A program made the position numbers and the translations under genes. A DNA stretch of 64,000 bases from Lolium rigidum. Its lineage: Eukaryota > Streptophyta > Magnoliopsida > Poales > Poaceae. The notes under the pieces are model-generated. The model was given only the letters and a program-made list of their open reading frames with translations. It was not told the origin of the DNA and ran no database searches. Positions 49,841 to 62,498 of the stretch are shown in pieces (within the stretch, counting starts at the first letter, position 1; each line of letters begins with the position of its first letter). The stretch is from positions 272,995,687 to 273,059,686 of the forward strand of contig NC_061510.1 of NCBI RefSeq assembly GCF_022539505.1, read 5' to 3'.

Positions 49841-51006
49841 TGTTATCACCAGAATTTGACCGGATCAGAGGTGGGCCGCGATCAAGATGGGCTTGAAGAA
49901 TATATATAGAAGAAATACGTGAATCGGCCTTACATGCAAAGTTTGGGCCAGTTTGCCCGTGTATCTGTACCATAGTAGGATGCGTGTCGGTTAAGAGTTA
50001 GAGTTTTACCCGTGCACGGTTAGGTGCACGCTTGAATTAGAAAGTCCCCTGGACTATAAATATGTATCTAGGGTTTATGGAATAAACAACAACCAACGTT
50101 CAACACAAATCAATCTCGGCGCATCGCCAACTCCTTCGTCTCGAGGGTTTCTCCCGGTAAGCACCATGCTGCCTAGATCGCATCTTGCGATCTAGGCAGC
50201 ACAAGCTTATTACGTTGTTCATGCGTTGCTCGTGCTGAAGCCTTTTTGATGGCGAGCAACGTAGTTATCTTAGATGTGTTAGGGTTAGCATTGTTCTTCG
50301 TATCATATGATGTCGTAGTGCAACCCTTATACATCTAGCCGCCCTTACACCTATTTTAGGTGTAGGGGCGGCACCCCGCTTGATCATTGTTTAGTAGATC
50401 CGATCCGTTACGGTTGCTCCTTGTTCTTCAAGGATTAGTTTAATATCCGCAATAGTTAGGCCTTACAAAGGGTTGGAGGATCCAGCGGCGTGTAGGGTGT
50501 AGTTTGCTAGCCCTAGACAGGATGTTCCGGGGATCAACCTCGTGTTGGTTTTTAGGCCCTATCTAGGATCAGCTTACGATCACCGTACGCGAGCGCGAGG
50601 CCCAATCGTGAGTAGGATGATCCGATTATGCGGTGAAAACCCTAAATCGTCGTAGATCGTTTTAACTTTATCTTGATCAAGCAGGACCACCATATATTCG
50701 TACACCTCGTACGAATCATGGGTGGATCGGCTCTTTGAGCCGATTCACAGGACAACCTGAGAGCCGATCGAGGCTCGTATTTAACGTTTACGTGTATGCC
50801 ATGCAGGTAACTAAGCGAGGCATCATCCAACACCTTCCTGACCAGGTATAGGTCAGGTGGCACGCCCTTGCGACAGCATCGGACGTGTGACCAGAAGGCT
50901 TTGCGGGCCGTCGCTCTGAGGGACTGGGGCCAGCCGCAGCCCTGAGTTGTTCCCGGCTCTACGGTGTTGCCAGTCGCTGCCCGCCGGTGGGTTTCTGACC
51001 GCAACA
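49841..51006 (+). repeat. Element A 3' LTR (1166 bases)
   Basis: TGTTATCACC to CGCAACA, uninterrupted. TATA box at 50055-50062, hairpins at 50168-50200 and 50338-50372. Target duplication CATTC follows. Confidence 0.9.
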
Positions 51007-51096
51007 CATTCTCGTAGAATTAACATTCGTTCCCTACCATTCAACATTAATACCGGCCAACTAAGGTGTAACTGAAAAATCCCTAAGAAGGTCACA

Positions 51097-51419
51097 ATGG
51101 CGGAAATGGCTGAAGCGCTAGCTCTTCGACGGGTTGTCTCCCTTGTTGGTGATGAAGATTTCGACAAGCTCATGGTGGTTCTGGTTGCCTATCTTTGATC
51201 CACATGATTCACTCTTCTGAAGTGGATCGGAGTCTGATTGGCTTGATGGTGCAGGATGTCAAGCTCCTAGCTGCAGTATCGTTTTCTCATATTTTCCGTG
51301 AGTCCAATTTTGCGGCACATACTTTAGCGCGCTATGCGGAGCACTTTGTTTCTGTTTGTTTTAGAAACTCTATTTTTTTAATGATTTTATTTGATCAGTT
51401 AAATATCACAATTCTCTGA
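51097..51419 (+). pseudogene. RNase H-like fragment, unit II
   Basis: Copy of 6955-7332. Here the early stop is absent and the frame reads GDEDFDKLMVV. A one-base loss compared with unit I shifts the frame before CLSLIHMIHSS. The C-terminal FRESNFAAHTLARYAE is kept in the other frame. It lies just right of element A. Confidence 0.65.
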
Positions 51420-52621
51420 AAAAGAAGGGACATAAAACCCTATCAGGCTATCACGTGTATCCACCATCGGTAATACTTCCATTTTTTACCTTTAGTATAT
51501 AAGCAAACTACTGGTATCGAGAACAAGCATTTTTACATCTCGGGAGCATATGGCCCTTCGTTTTTTTAAAATGAATTTTATATGCATTTAAAAATGTTCA
51601 AAAAAATTAAAAAAATTGTGGCACATACATCTCGATTTTCTCTGTGCTTGCAAAGTTGCTTGACGAAAAATCGATATAGTTTACATCGTGTGTAAAGATA
51701 AAATTCGGTGTTATAAAAACTCTTCACCAAACATTTCTTTATTATTTTACATAGGTCATGAAAAATGTTATTTTTCCATAAAATTTGGCTTGTGCACGGA
51801 TGATGTTGAGATGTACGGGTAATTTTTTTTGTGCATATTCTTTTTATATTTTAAAATACTTTTTTCCCGCAACAGAACAATAGCACCCAAAATCAAAAAT
51901 CAAAAGTGAATTTCTGTGGAACCGAGCATTTCACATGCGTATGAAACTCAGACGAGGGCAGCTGACTTGCGCGTCCACTAGACCTAAGAGAAGCCCAATT
52001 CCCCTCCGAAAGTGAAATCCTGCAGCGACGCACACAGCACAGGTCCAGAAACGAATGGAATACCTACAGCAGATGCGGAGCGGAGCCTGGGACCGGTAAA
52101 GTTGCACATCCGCATGCCCGTGCACCATTTTTCCTTCCGGCGGCGGCGCAGCGAAGGAAGAAGAGGAAGAGCCTTCCGAGCAGCGTAAGCGACCAGCTCA
52201 TCGATTTTTCTATTCCTCCTCAGGTTCCTAAATTTGGCACACGCCATGTGGAATCAGGCGATTCTCTATTTTTAGACTTGTGTGGTTTCGTGCCTGGTCA
52301 GAGTTTTCTTTTTCATGCCTAAATTCATTTAATTTCGATTTGGTGACCCAGATAGCTACTGGGTTGGACTTCCTCTAATACACTAGTGATCCCACGACTT
52401 CTGCATATAGAAATTGAAGCAAATAGAATACTGTAGACAACCGTAAGTCCAACAAAAAAGAGGAAGCCCTTTTACACAAGAGTTGACCTAAAGACCCTTG
52501 ATGATATTGCATACAAGACCAGAGCATACTCACTACCAAATATGAGCCTATACATGAAGATTTCCCAAATATATGAATAGTCTGACACACTTGGCATATT
52601 GAACTGCATATATAGGCTAAT
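51420..52621. other. 3' flank of YUC copy 3, no gene seen
   Basis: Near-identical to 7333-8439, with small indels such as an extra 70 bases near 52360-52440. No gene is supported. Confidence 0.45.
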
Positions 52622-54084
52622 TTAGCCGGACATAGAGTTTATCATAGACTTAATGTCATTGGCAATATTCTTGGCATCTGCGGTGATACCGGCCAATCCT
52701 CTCCTCGCCAACCCAGCACAGTAGAGCCCATTTTCACCTTTCCAATGATTCGGATATTCTTTGGTTGGCAGCCCATTGTCGTTTAACATACTCTCACCAT
52801 TCTGCGCTCATAAATAACATATAAAATTGGTTAATAAAATTAGTAATTGTTATGCAGAGTCTAACTAGATTAGGGAAACATTAAAAAATCGTTAGTACCT
52901 TGAGCCACATATTCGCTGTGCTCTTGTATCCGGTTGCAAATACGATTGCGTCAAATGAGATTTCATCTCCGCTTTGAAACTTAACTGTATTGCCCATGAT
53001 CTTACTAATGCTTCCTTGAACCTACAGATTGGTAAAGAAAATATTAATAAAGCGGCATAGTAAATCAACACATGGTATATGTAAAGGTTTATATCATGTC
53101 TAAGGATATACTTACTTGGATGATGCCGTTTTTAATTAAACCAACGGTGCCAACATCAATCACGGCGGATCGGCCAGTTTTTGACTTGAGCATCATTGGA
53201 CCCATGTTTGGCATTGTGATGCCATGCCTTGATAGGTCTCCAAACATGAATTTTGCCCCCGTAACAAGGAGTTTATCCACTAGATTCAGCGGAAGATGGT
53301 GGGCTAGTGTCATCCCCAACCGGATTAGCTCCTTTGTCATTACATGAATCTGCATCCACAAAATGTGTGACACATCTTTAGCAACATACAAGATAAATTA
53401 AAATATCATTCTAGTGGTAGTTATACTAAGAAATTGTATCCCATTTCAACTAAAAATATATAGTGCACATACCGGGCTTCTTACAACAATTGAAGTATTG
53501 ACACCATGGGTCGCAAGGTCGTAAGCGATTTCCATCCCGGAGTTGCCAGATCCAATGACCAGCACACTCTTACCGGAGAAGCTCTTGCCTGACTTGTATC
53601 TTGATGAGTGGATGGTCTCACCAGGAAAATTTTGAAGTCCAGGGATCACCGGAATATTCTCTGCACTATTCTCACCAGTTGCCACAACAAGAAACTTTGC
53701 TGTGAAATTTATTCTTTTGCACTCTGCCATATCATGAGCTACGATGGACCAAACTTTTTTCTCACTGTCATATGTTGAGGACTCAACGCTAGTGAGATAC
53801 TTCGGTTGAATATTGAAACACTCAATATAGTCATCTACATACTTGACAAATAGGGCTTTTGGTATGTATGTTGGTGCATCAGCTGGATATGACATGTGTG
53901 GTAACTCACAAAACTCCTTCGCAAGATGCAGCTTCAAACGATCGTATGCGCGGTTGCGCCAAAGTGACGCACTGCAGTCCTCACGCTCGATGATGACATA
54001 GGGAATGGACAATTGGGTAAGGCACGCTGCTGTTGCGAGGCCTGCTGGCCCTGCACCAACAATCAGCACCACTACATTCTCCAT
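52622..54084 (-). CDS. YUC: YUCCA10/11-like indole-3-pyruvate monooxygenase, intact copy 3
   Basis: Exons 53473-54084, 53116-53349, 52899-53021 and 52622-52801 (612, 234, 123 and 180 bases) give 382 aa with GT-AG introns in phase 0, exactly as in copy 2. Counted differences from copy 2 are ten: V32I, K93Q, L119M, S136T, S192T, I201V, one N to K in exon 2, one I to T in exon 3, and A to T and S to N in exon 4. The conserved ATG motif is canonical here (ATGENS). The FAD, FMO and NADPH motifs are all present. A TATA-like stretch lies at about 54213-54220. It is the unit II member of the tandem pair. Confidence 0.9.
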
Positions 54085-56404
54085 TGCAAAGACAAGATTT
54101 GGCGAACTTGTAGGAAGGGGTGCAGTGCTAGGCTAGGAGACTTAGAATAAGAAGAGGTATGTGTTTGCTTGCTATCTGAATGAATATGTGGATGAGATAG
54201 TCACATATGAGACATATATATTCTTGTAAATGTCGGATGTCAAGATCAAGGGACGCGGAAAGAGATAAAGATCAATTTACACGTATAACATGGAAATTGG
54301 AATGTTATAGATGCCATTGTTGGTGTGAAATCATGTCTGCTATAGAATAGGCAGGAAATGCAATCCCAATTTCTTGCATTCTTTTGGAAACTAACCAGCC
54401 ATATTTGGGTATAGTGTATTGTTGATTAGTGTTTCTTTCTTTTAATTCCTATCATCATCAATAAAAATTCATCCAGGATAAAGATATGTTCAGATTATAT
54501 ATATTCCAACTGTTTCTTTCCTTTCCTGCACTTGTTGAACATATATACTGAAATTTGACACGATAAGGATGAGTCAACGTCTCTCAAAATTTTGACCAAA
54601 ACGGAATGATTTCTCATTGTGCATTTATAAACATTATTATTTGATTACCCAAGAGATCAAAGTGCGTCTTCGACTGATAACATTCTGCATTAGACTAGGC
54701 ATACCACAACATTTTCTCGTGTGAATAAACTATTCCGCCATGGTATAATCTGCACACTACATATGTGAACTCCGGTGCAGCTTATTATCGCTCTTTTGCT
54801 TCTGGGTGATGGTTGCACGCTAGTCGTGAATGTCTTATGTGCATGGAAATTTTAGATTACATAGGTGATGTAAAGTAGCAAAATAAAACAAAGAGTGAAC
54901 GTTGTTTCTACTTGGATTTTTTATTTTTTAAAACATGAGTATAGCAAAGATGCCATATGAGAAGCCGTGGTTTATCAACGAGGACAAGGAATATAAGTTA
55001 TTTAGTAATCAAAGTAATTGGCAAGAAGCTATTAAAACGGGCATGAGCATGACCTTTGCTTATTTTGCTATTTTGGAACACATGGTAAATAACAAGTAAT
55101 TAAATGACTTACATGCACAAACACAACTAAGATCAATTTTTAGATCTGAATTTTAACTCGGTATTTGAAAAAAGCAGAATATTATTAACTCAAACATGTA
55201 CACGGTTGGAATGTATAATGTAAATGCAGTTTGAATCAGAAGATCAAATCCAAATGGCATAATTACAAGTGAACAAAGTAAAAATTGAAATAGAAAATCC
55301 TTAATACGTATCGTTCTCTTCTCTTTTTTTTTCTCCTAATGTTCTTCCAACCTGCAATCAAAAACATCAAAGACAAAGTAAGGATGATTAGTATTGGTTC
55401 ATGTATGCATCTCTAGGAGAGATGTAATTATTTTGTTTATGATCTTAATCCATGTGGCAACAAGAAGTGGTAATGTGGCACTACCGAATACAACATGCAC
55501 ATTCCTGTTTGCACCAACTGCATGTGCATGGAAATAAATGAACTGGTGCATTGTGCCTGCAAGTACATGAATGAGTACTTACGTGCATCTAGAGAACCGG
55601 AAACACACAACCTTTCTTCTAATATTGGATGACGATACAATCAGTTGTTATTTGAGGGTGATATACATATCATAATGATGGAGAACCAAGGACTCTTTGA
55701 CCGGGTATTAAGCAAGGATGTTTTCAAGTCTGTATACACCAACTCAATTTGTCTTTTGTCTTACTATTTTTTTCGATTTCAAATCCCTGTGCAAAAAGTA
55801 TGACAGGGTATTTCTGGATGAGCACAGAAGCTCGGTTTTTTAATTTGGCCAAAATTACTTTCGGGTGTAAGATATTTCTTCTGGTTCCTAATTGTTCATA
55901 CGTAGGTGCTTATGATGACACTATTAATCATTTATATATGAAGCAACAATTGTTCCTTGTTTACATAAAGTGGTCTCTTTGAGCGGTTAATTGGGGTGAC
56001 TTTGATTTGTCCGAAGTGGCTTTGTTGGTACAAGAGAGTGAGGTGGAATGCGGGCTTGCCAGGACACCGTCAATCCGTCCCCATTCACAAAGCAGAGCCG
56101 AAGCCAGTGCCCGCATCAGGCAAACAATATCTATGCGTATGTGAATAGGAGGATCCGGATGTCGTTGCAAAGACATCCGTATCTATCACGACACGCATAT
56201 AGCTACTCTGACCAATTCATCTACAAAGGGACACATTAGTACATAACTGATATCTACATCAGAAAACACAACAACTCCAAGTGTTCTTTCACTGGAGCGT
56301 TGCCACCTTTGCTAACACTCTAGGTCACACTTTCCGTGGTAGGCTAACGCTGGCTCTGCACTACGGACAATGAGCGCGGGACATGCTCTGATGTGGTTTC
56401 TTCA
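54085..56404. other. 5' flank of YUC copy 3 and fourth repeated block
   Basis: 54085-55130 matches the copy 2 promoter flank. 55140-56380 matches 10960-12200. About 200 bases that carry the RING-H2 finger in unit I (12200-12402) are missing here near 56382, so no RING sequence remains. No gene is supported. Confidence 0.5.
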
Positions 56405-57412
56405 GGGCCCGTTTGGTTGCTTGGGTGCCCGTTGGCTCGCATCATCCCATCAATTTTAGGGCCGTTTGGTTCTCTGGGCGCACTCGCGTTGTTGCATAGA
56501 ACGGGTTTTAAGGCTCCCCTAGGACAGGCCCCGGAGGAACGCCCGGTTTGACAGTTTCTCCAGGGCCAGGCCCTGGCGAGACGAAAATCGACAACACCGT
56601 TCGCGCCGGAGCTCCACCTCGGCATGGCGGGAGAAGCCGAAATACCAGCGGCGTTTCGCGGCAAAGGTAGGGTAACCTCCCTCTTCGGTTACCCTCTCCA
56701 TTAGCCCCCTCCCAAATTTCTCTTGCCCCAAATTTCGCACCGACGACAGTGGCGGCGACCTAGATCTGGAAGCGCGCATCTCCCTTCGTCTCCGGCGCCG
56801 GACCAGGGTCCTCTTCTCCAGCCGAGGCGGAGCCTGCGCACATCTACGATAGCTTTCAGCCGTGTCCTTCGTCCGCAATGACGGAGGTAAGGGAAAAGTC
56901 CTCTGCTCTACTGTAGTGTTAGATTCATGTTCGTACAACTAGTTGGGTTCGATATGACCGTTCGTAATGCATAGATCTGCTTATCCTCAAGTGAATTACG
57001 GACCTATGTTACAACGAGATCAGGAGAGGATTGCCAACATAAACAACATCTACAACTAGAACGACGTAGAGGCTATCCATATGCTACGGATGAGAAGAGC
57101 CCCTTTCTATGCACTTGTGAAAACGTTCAGGGGTAGAGGAATGCTGATTGATAGCATCCACACCTCTATCGAAGAACAAGTCGCAATGTTTCTTCATGTC
57201 ATCGGTCATAACCAGAGGTTCACAATCATCCATAACACATTCAGGCGATCCACGGAGACTATCTCTCGGTACTTCCAGCAGGTGTTGTTCGCAATTGGGG
57301 AGCTCAGAGGTGAAATGATCAAGCCAGCATCAATGAACACACCATCCAATATCAAGAGCAGCTACAAGTGGTTCCCCTATTTTAGGGTGAGTACAAAATC
57401 ATGTTCCTTCTA
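56405..57412 (+). mobile_element. PIF/Harbinger transposon, longer 5' fragment
   Basis: Starts GGGCCCGTTTGGTTGC after TCA (the TTA triplet is changed). It runs through a GC-rich 5' part into a transposase pseudogene and is cut at 57413 by an LTR sequence. The 3' terminus is not seen. Confidence 0.7.
56982..57390 (+). pseudogene. PIF/Harbinger transposase, N-terminal fragment
   Basis: Reading QERIANINNIYN, an in-frame TAG, then VEAIHMLRMRRAPFYALV and later SIEEQVAMFLHVIGHNQRF, TFRRSTETISRYF and IGELRGEMIKPAS. This is the N-terminal helix-turn-helix-like region of plant Harbinger transposases, which precedes the DDE nuclease. A donor-like GTGAGT follows at about 57388. The DDE domain is absent because an LTR sequence begins at 57413. 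Confidence 0.75.
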
Positions 57413-58469
57413 TGTAACACCCCAAAATTTCAAAACAAAGAAAACTCAATTTCCCTTATTCCAAAATTGTGAGCCAACAAAAACTTCGTTTGATTTTCAA
57501 ATTATGTGCATAGTGCTCATGCATGAAGGTGGTGATATTTGCCATGATTGTTTGTTTGAAGTGTGGGACATGATTCAAAACCCTAAACCCTACCCCTTTT
57601 CAAAATCAAAGAGAAACCAAGAAAAGAAAATCAAATAAAAAAGTGAAGCATATATGGGCATATAGCCATATTTGCAAATATAGGTCTATGCCCTATTTAC
57701 TTTACCAAAATGGTTGTGAACCATTATTAAACTCAACCTAACACTAAAGCAAACCAAAATAATACATTTTGGTCAAAGAAAATCAAAACAAAACAAAAGA
57801 AATTGAAAAAAACCTAGCACATGTGATAATGGTCACTTGTGACATTTTTATCATGATGCCTACTTTGAGCCCCTGTGGTTAATCTTTTATGAACTAAACT
57901 TTCCCATCTCTTTGCTCCTATTCCAAGAACACATCAAGGTGATCATCGTGGTGTTGACCAACCATGAAAATTCATTTTCAATTGCTTATAATAAGCATTC
58001 AAAGTAGCAACATTGAAACAGAAACAAGATCACCTCAAATTTGAATTTTACCAAATTGACTTCAATTTGCAAACCAAAACCACCAGGAGATGCAAAACAT
58101 TATTAGACTCACACCCAAGAAATATTTGGCAAAATTCAAAATATTTTCTCTTTTGGTCATTTCATCAAACACTTGGTGTGCAACATTTGACTTTGAGCAT
58201 ACACACCAAAATCCAATGGATCTTAGCCTAAACCCTAGCCCCATTTGTCACCTACAGCGCCCTCTGTCCTCCCTTGACCTTACCATGCCCTTGCACCACT
58301 GTACATGAGAGGGAAATGACCAAGGCATGGCCATTCCAATCATCACGCCACTCCTCCATGCCAACTCCTTTTCTCTCTTCCCTAGCCTACATCACCTTGT
58401 AAAATAGCTTCCCCTCACTCCCCAGACTCTGTCAGTACTCGCCAAGGACGAAGAGAAGCGCTGCCCTGG
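57413..58469 (+). mobile_element. 5' part of an unidentified LTR (TGTAACACCC type)
   Basis: Begins TGTAACACCCCAAAATTTC, a typical gypsy LTR start, inside the Harbinger element. It runs about 1.06 kb until cut by element C at 58470. No coding region is seen. The family is not identified. Confidence 0.55.
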
Positions 58470-59431
58470 TGTTATCACCGGAATTTAACCGAGTCAGAGG
58501 TGGGCCGCGACCAAGAGGGACATAAAGAAATATATATAGAAGGAATACGTGAATCGGCCTTTTTACCAAGTTGGGCTTAATTGCCCGTGTATCTGTAACA
58601 TATTAGATCGTATCTTAGTTTAGAGATAGAATCTTAGTCGTGCACGGTTTAGTGCACGCCCGCATTAGAAAGTCCCTTGGACTATAAATATGTACCTAGG
58701 GTTTATGGAATAAACAACAACTCACGTTCAACCCCAAAAACAAACCAATCTCGGCGCATCGCCAACTCCTTCGTCTCGAGGTTTCTATCGGGTAGCGACA
58801 TGCTGCCTAGATCGCATCTTGCGATCTAGGCAGCACAAGCCCACGTTGTTCATGCGTTGCTCGTACTGAAGCGCTTTTGATGGCGAGCAACGTAGTTATC
58901 ATTAGATGTGTTAGGGTTAGCATTGTTCTTCGTTTAAGCATGCTTACGTAGTGCAACCCACGCATATCTAGCCGTCCTCACGCCTATCCCAGGTGTGGGG
59001 GCGGCACCCCGCTTGATCATTATTTAGTAGATCTGATCCGTTACGATTGCTCCTTGTTCTACAAGGATTAGTTTAATATCTGCAATAGTTTGGCCTTACA
59101 AAGGGGGGAGGATCCTGTGGCACGTAGGGTGGCGTTCGCAAGTCCTAAACGGGATGTTCCTAGGATCAACTTCATGTTGGTTTTCGGCCTTGTTTAGGAT
59201 CGGCTTACGAGCACCGTGCGTGGCCATCCGGCCCAACCCGGAGTAGGATGATCCGATTATGTGGTGAAAACCCTAAATCGTCGTAGATCTCATTAGCTTC
59301 ATCTTGATCAAGCAGGACCACCAAGTATTCGTACACCCCGTACGGATCATGGGTGGATCGGCTCTTTGAGCCGATTCACAGGATAACCTGAGAGCCGATC
59401 GAGGCTCGTATTTAACGTTTACGTGTATGCC
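58470..59431 (+). repeat. Element C 5' LTR, 3'-truncated
   Basis: TATA box at 58683-58690, hairpins at 58802-58834 and 58971-59005. Alignment to the element A LTR stops at TGTATGCC; about 200 bases of LTR are missing. Confidence 0.8.
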
Positions 59432-61463
59432 CTACGGCCAGAGTGCAACTCCTACGGCCAGCACGGCGGATCAGATCAGTACCATACTGAGAGACCAGTT
59501 CGGCATGATGCCGAAAAGAAGGGCGGTCGGCTATTCCAAGCCGTACCACGACGATTACGAGATGATCCCGCTGCCACCAAAATATCGGCTCCCCGACTTC
59601 TCCAAATTCGGTGGATCGGATGGCTCCAGCTCCATCGAGCACGTCGGCCGATATTTGGCTCAACTAGGACCGGCTTCGGTGTCGGATCAGCTACGCGTGA
59701 GGCTCTTTTCACGGTCCCTCACGGGATCGGCTTTTGGATGGTACACTTCTCTACCGGCGAACTCCATCCGAGTCTTGGAAGCAATTGGAAGAACAGTTCC
59801 ATATGCAATACCATACGAAGCTTCCGAGTCCGGCATTGCCGATCTAGCACAATTACGTCGAAGCGCGGGGAAACGGTGACAGAATACATCCAGCGCTTCA
59901 GGAATCTTAGGAACCGATGTTATTCGGTTCGTATAACCGAAAAGGAAGCGATCGAGTTGGCGGTAGCGAGGCCTTGCAACACAGCTCAAGGACATGGCCT
60001 CCCAAGCAGATTATCCCTCACCGGCGCACATGGTTCGAAACTATCGGCATATGAACAGCGCCACCCCGACCTGTACCAAGACAAGTTCAAGCGTGCGTAG
60101 TCATGGTCGATACGGAGGAGGATGAAATGCCCGCGGGAGGCCAAGAGATAGCAAGTGGCTGAGTGGACTCAGGGAGGAACCCCCGTGGCCTGCAAATGGG
60201 TAAAGCCACCGGGGCCGCCCGTGGGATTTGATTTTGACGTGACCAAGACTGAACAAATCTTCGACCTCCTGCTCAAGGAGAAACGAGTTGACGGTTCTCG
60301 AAGGTCTCAAGTTCCCCACGGCGAAAGAGCTAAACGGAAAGCCGTATCGCAAATTCCACAACTCGCTTTCCCATGCCACCAACGACCGCCGGGTGTGGCG
60401 TCAGCACATCCAAGCGGCGATAGAGAAGGGGCGGCTAATTTTCAACCAGTACGCCATGAAGGTCGACACCCAACCCTTCCCCGCCGTTAACATGGTAGGA
60501 ATCACCTACCCTGAAGGTTGCCAGCCAGGCCCCTCGTTCAGACATCAACATGGTAGGGCCCGGAAACCACTCGGCAAAGATGGAGATGAGGGCAGCTGCT
60601 CTCACAGCAAGGATACAGATGAGGCCGCCCCATGCGATCGGCTCCGTCATGATGGCAAGCGCTATGTCACAGAGGGAGAGGTGAAGAATATAAGATATCA
60701 GCGACCCCTCTCTGATCACCTCCTCAACAAATATGTTAATCAGTATGGTCAACGCCGGCGCACCTATTACAGTAATAGAGGAAATCGTTTGGCTAGAGAA
60801 GCCAGAAGATATCGTCGGCAGGATCACGATGAGGAGGAGCATGAGCGCTATGCCACGGAAGCATCAAGGGAGCAAGACGACAACACCAGGCATTGGGACT
60901 GCCCCTTCTTCAGACACTGCTGGGATTCAGGAATGAGCCGATTGCCCACAATCGGCAATTGCCCGAATGCAATCGAAAAAGAAGGAGGCAGCCAACGTGT
61001 CCGTGTTCGAGCGCTTAGGGCCTCTCCCACCACAAAGCAAATGCGCCGAGTCACCTCGTTGGGCAGATATTGAAGATTCAGAAGACGAGGGAGAAGTGGA
61101 AGAAGACAGGTACCACCGGCCAAGGTGGTGCCCTGACGGACTCAGCCGTTCCCGAAGCGCGGGGTTCAGCGATTGCGCGGCCCGGAGGAAGCCGAAAGGT
61201 TGTACCTGCATACGCTAAGAAAGGCACGGCCCGATCTGGCCGCAAAGGTTCAGCGAACCCTGGATGAAGAGGGTCGTCCACGGAAAATGGAGTGGCGCCC
61301 TAAACAGAGGAAAGCCGATGATGAGACATCGGCTGGCACAAACATGGTACTCGTCTTGCCGACAGAGCGTAGCGCTCCACGACTCTACGGAGCACACAAG
61401 GTGGACGACAGCAGGCGCATCAAGTCAGAGGTTGGGTTGGTTTCATCCAGCCTGACCAAGTAG
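59432..61463 (+). pseudogene. Element C gag (5'-deleted and frameshifted)
   Basis: Starts at the equivalent of about position 44115 in element A. Open pieces are about 59432-59879, 59880-60100 (frame changed), 60155-60290, 60288-60960 and 61173-61463. The capsid piece LTGSAFGWYTSL is intact. In the Cys-rich motif the last CPEC reads CPNA after a frame disturbance. The tail ends at a stop homologous to that of element A. Confidence 0.78.
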
Positions 61464-62498
61464 CAAGACCAAACCAATGGGCAAACCAGGAGAGGCTGAT
61501 CCTTGTGATCGGCCCCAAAAAATTTACGAAGGGAACTTACAAAACCTTCAACGAACAAGCAACGTGGAGGCCGATTCCAGCAATCGGCCAAAATTATCCT
61601 CACCTACCTCTCCGCTCGGGTTCAACATGTTATCCAACGGAGCCGATACCATCAATTTTCTTGACAGAATCGGCTCGGGGGGCGCCCAGGTATATGGAAA
61701 TATGAGGGTATACAACAGAAGCATCTCATCTTTTGTTGACGGGTATTGAGATATGGGGGCCGATGCACAGGTCGGCTGTAAAAAAAAAAAAAATGAAAAT
61801 TCGAAAGTTTTCGAACACAGCCGATGCAGCAGGCATCGACTTAAGGACATGAAAGCCGATGCAGGGTCATCGACTCAAGGGAAATTTCTTCGGGGACAAT
61901 GTCGGGAGCAGCATGTCAAGAATCAAGAAACAGCCGATGCGTAGCCATCGACTCTGGTTGTGCGAGGATTATCCAATCTGTGGGGTTAGTACAGCTGGAA
62001 CGGAAGATTATCGGCTGTCAGAGGAAGAAAGAGGATCGGTTGTGGCACATTCTCGCCTCGGGTAAGGACTCGGGGGGCAGCTCACCTTGAAGGCTTTCCG
62101 CTCAGAGAGGCCGATTTGTGTTCAAATCGGCTGACGCTACATAAGGAATTTCCCCGCACACAATCAGGCCCAGGTCTACACAGTTTATGCGCGTATTCCT
62201 CGTCTCTGTTTTACATCGGCTGAGACTCGGGGGGCAACAGGCCTGGTAGATCGCGCTGTTGAAGGGCCGGTGCGTTGTTATCGGCTCATTACGCATTGGC
62301 AAAGGGGACGAATCGGCAAGGTCAGTAGAAGAGAGAATCGGCTCAATTAAAAGGAATCGGCAAAATCAAGATTGGGGAAAAGTTCTTCATTGATTAAGAG
62401 GGGATTCCTTACATAAGGAGCTAATTGCTCTCAAAAGGGGAATACTAGGGGTTCCACTGCCCCATCTACTACTACTGGCCCTATTCTAGAGGTCCTAT
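61464..62498 (+). repeat. GCCGAT/ATCGGC hairpin-rich spacer of element C
   Basis: Same order of boxes as 47837-49130. For example, GGCCGATTCCAGCAATCGGCC is near-identical in both, and GCCGATTT faces AAATCGGC near 62111-62130. A poly-A run lies near 61776-61793. No sense gene is seen. Confidence 0.68.

Larger units (their letters stand above)
17415..51006 (+). mobile_element. Element A: non-autonomous gypsy-type LTR retrotransposon, gag only, with two nested insertions
   Basis: Both LTRs start TGTTATCACC and end CGCAACA. The left LTR is 17415-17725 plus 42436-43289 (1165 bases) and the right is 49841-51006 (1166 bases). Target duplications are AATTC and CATTC, one mismatch apart. The internal part, about 4.84 kb after removing the solo LTR, holds a broken gag, a hairpin-rich spacer and an antisense acidic ORF. 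No protease, reverse transcriptase or integrase is visible. Gypsy assignment rests on the gag type. Element B splits its 5' LTR and a solo LTR splits its gag. Confidence 0.88.
12883..56863. repeat. Tandem duplication unit II, split by retrotransposon insertion
   Basis: Second copy of unit I. It runs 12883-17414 and resumes at 51012-56863. The break is the insertion of LTR element A with its target duplication. Unit I is uninterrupted at the matching site near 6868 and so shows the empty site. Near 56863 the Harbinger sequence continues beyond the point where unit I stops, so this end is the more ancestral arrangement. Confidence 0.85.

Noticed and set aside
51007..51011. Mismatch between target duplications of element A (AATTC and CATTC) as a sign of recombination between two insertions
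   Set aside because: The empty site in unit I (near 6866) fits the flanks on both sides of A, so a single point change in the right copy is the simpler explanation.
57391..57638. C-terminal half of the 185-aa frame at the Harbinger transposase
   Set aside because: The frame crosses from transposase (to about 57390) into an unrelated LTR starting at 57413. The later residues are not transposase.
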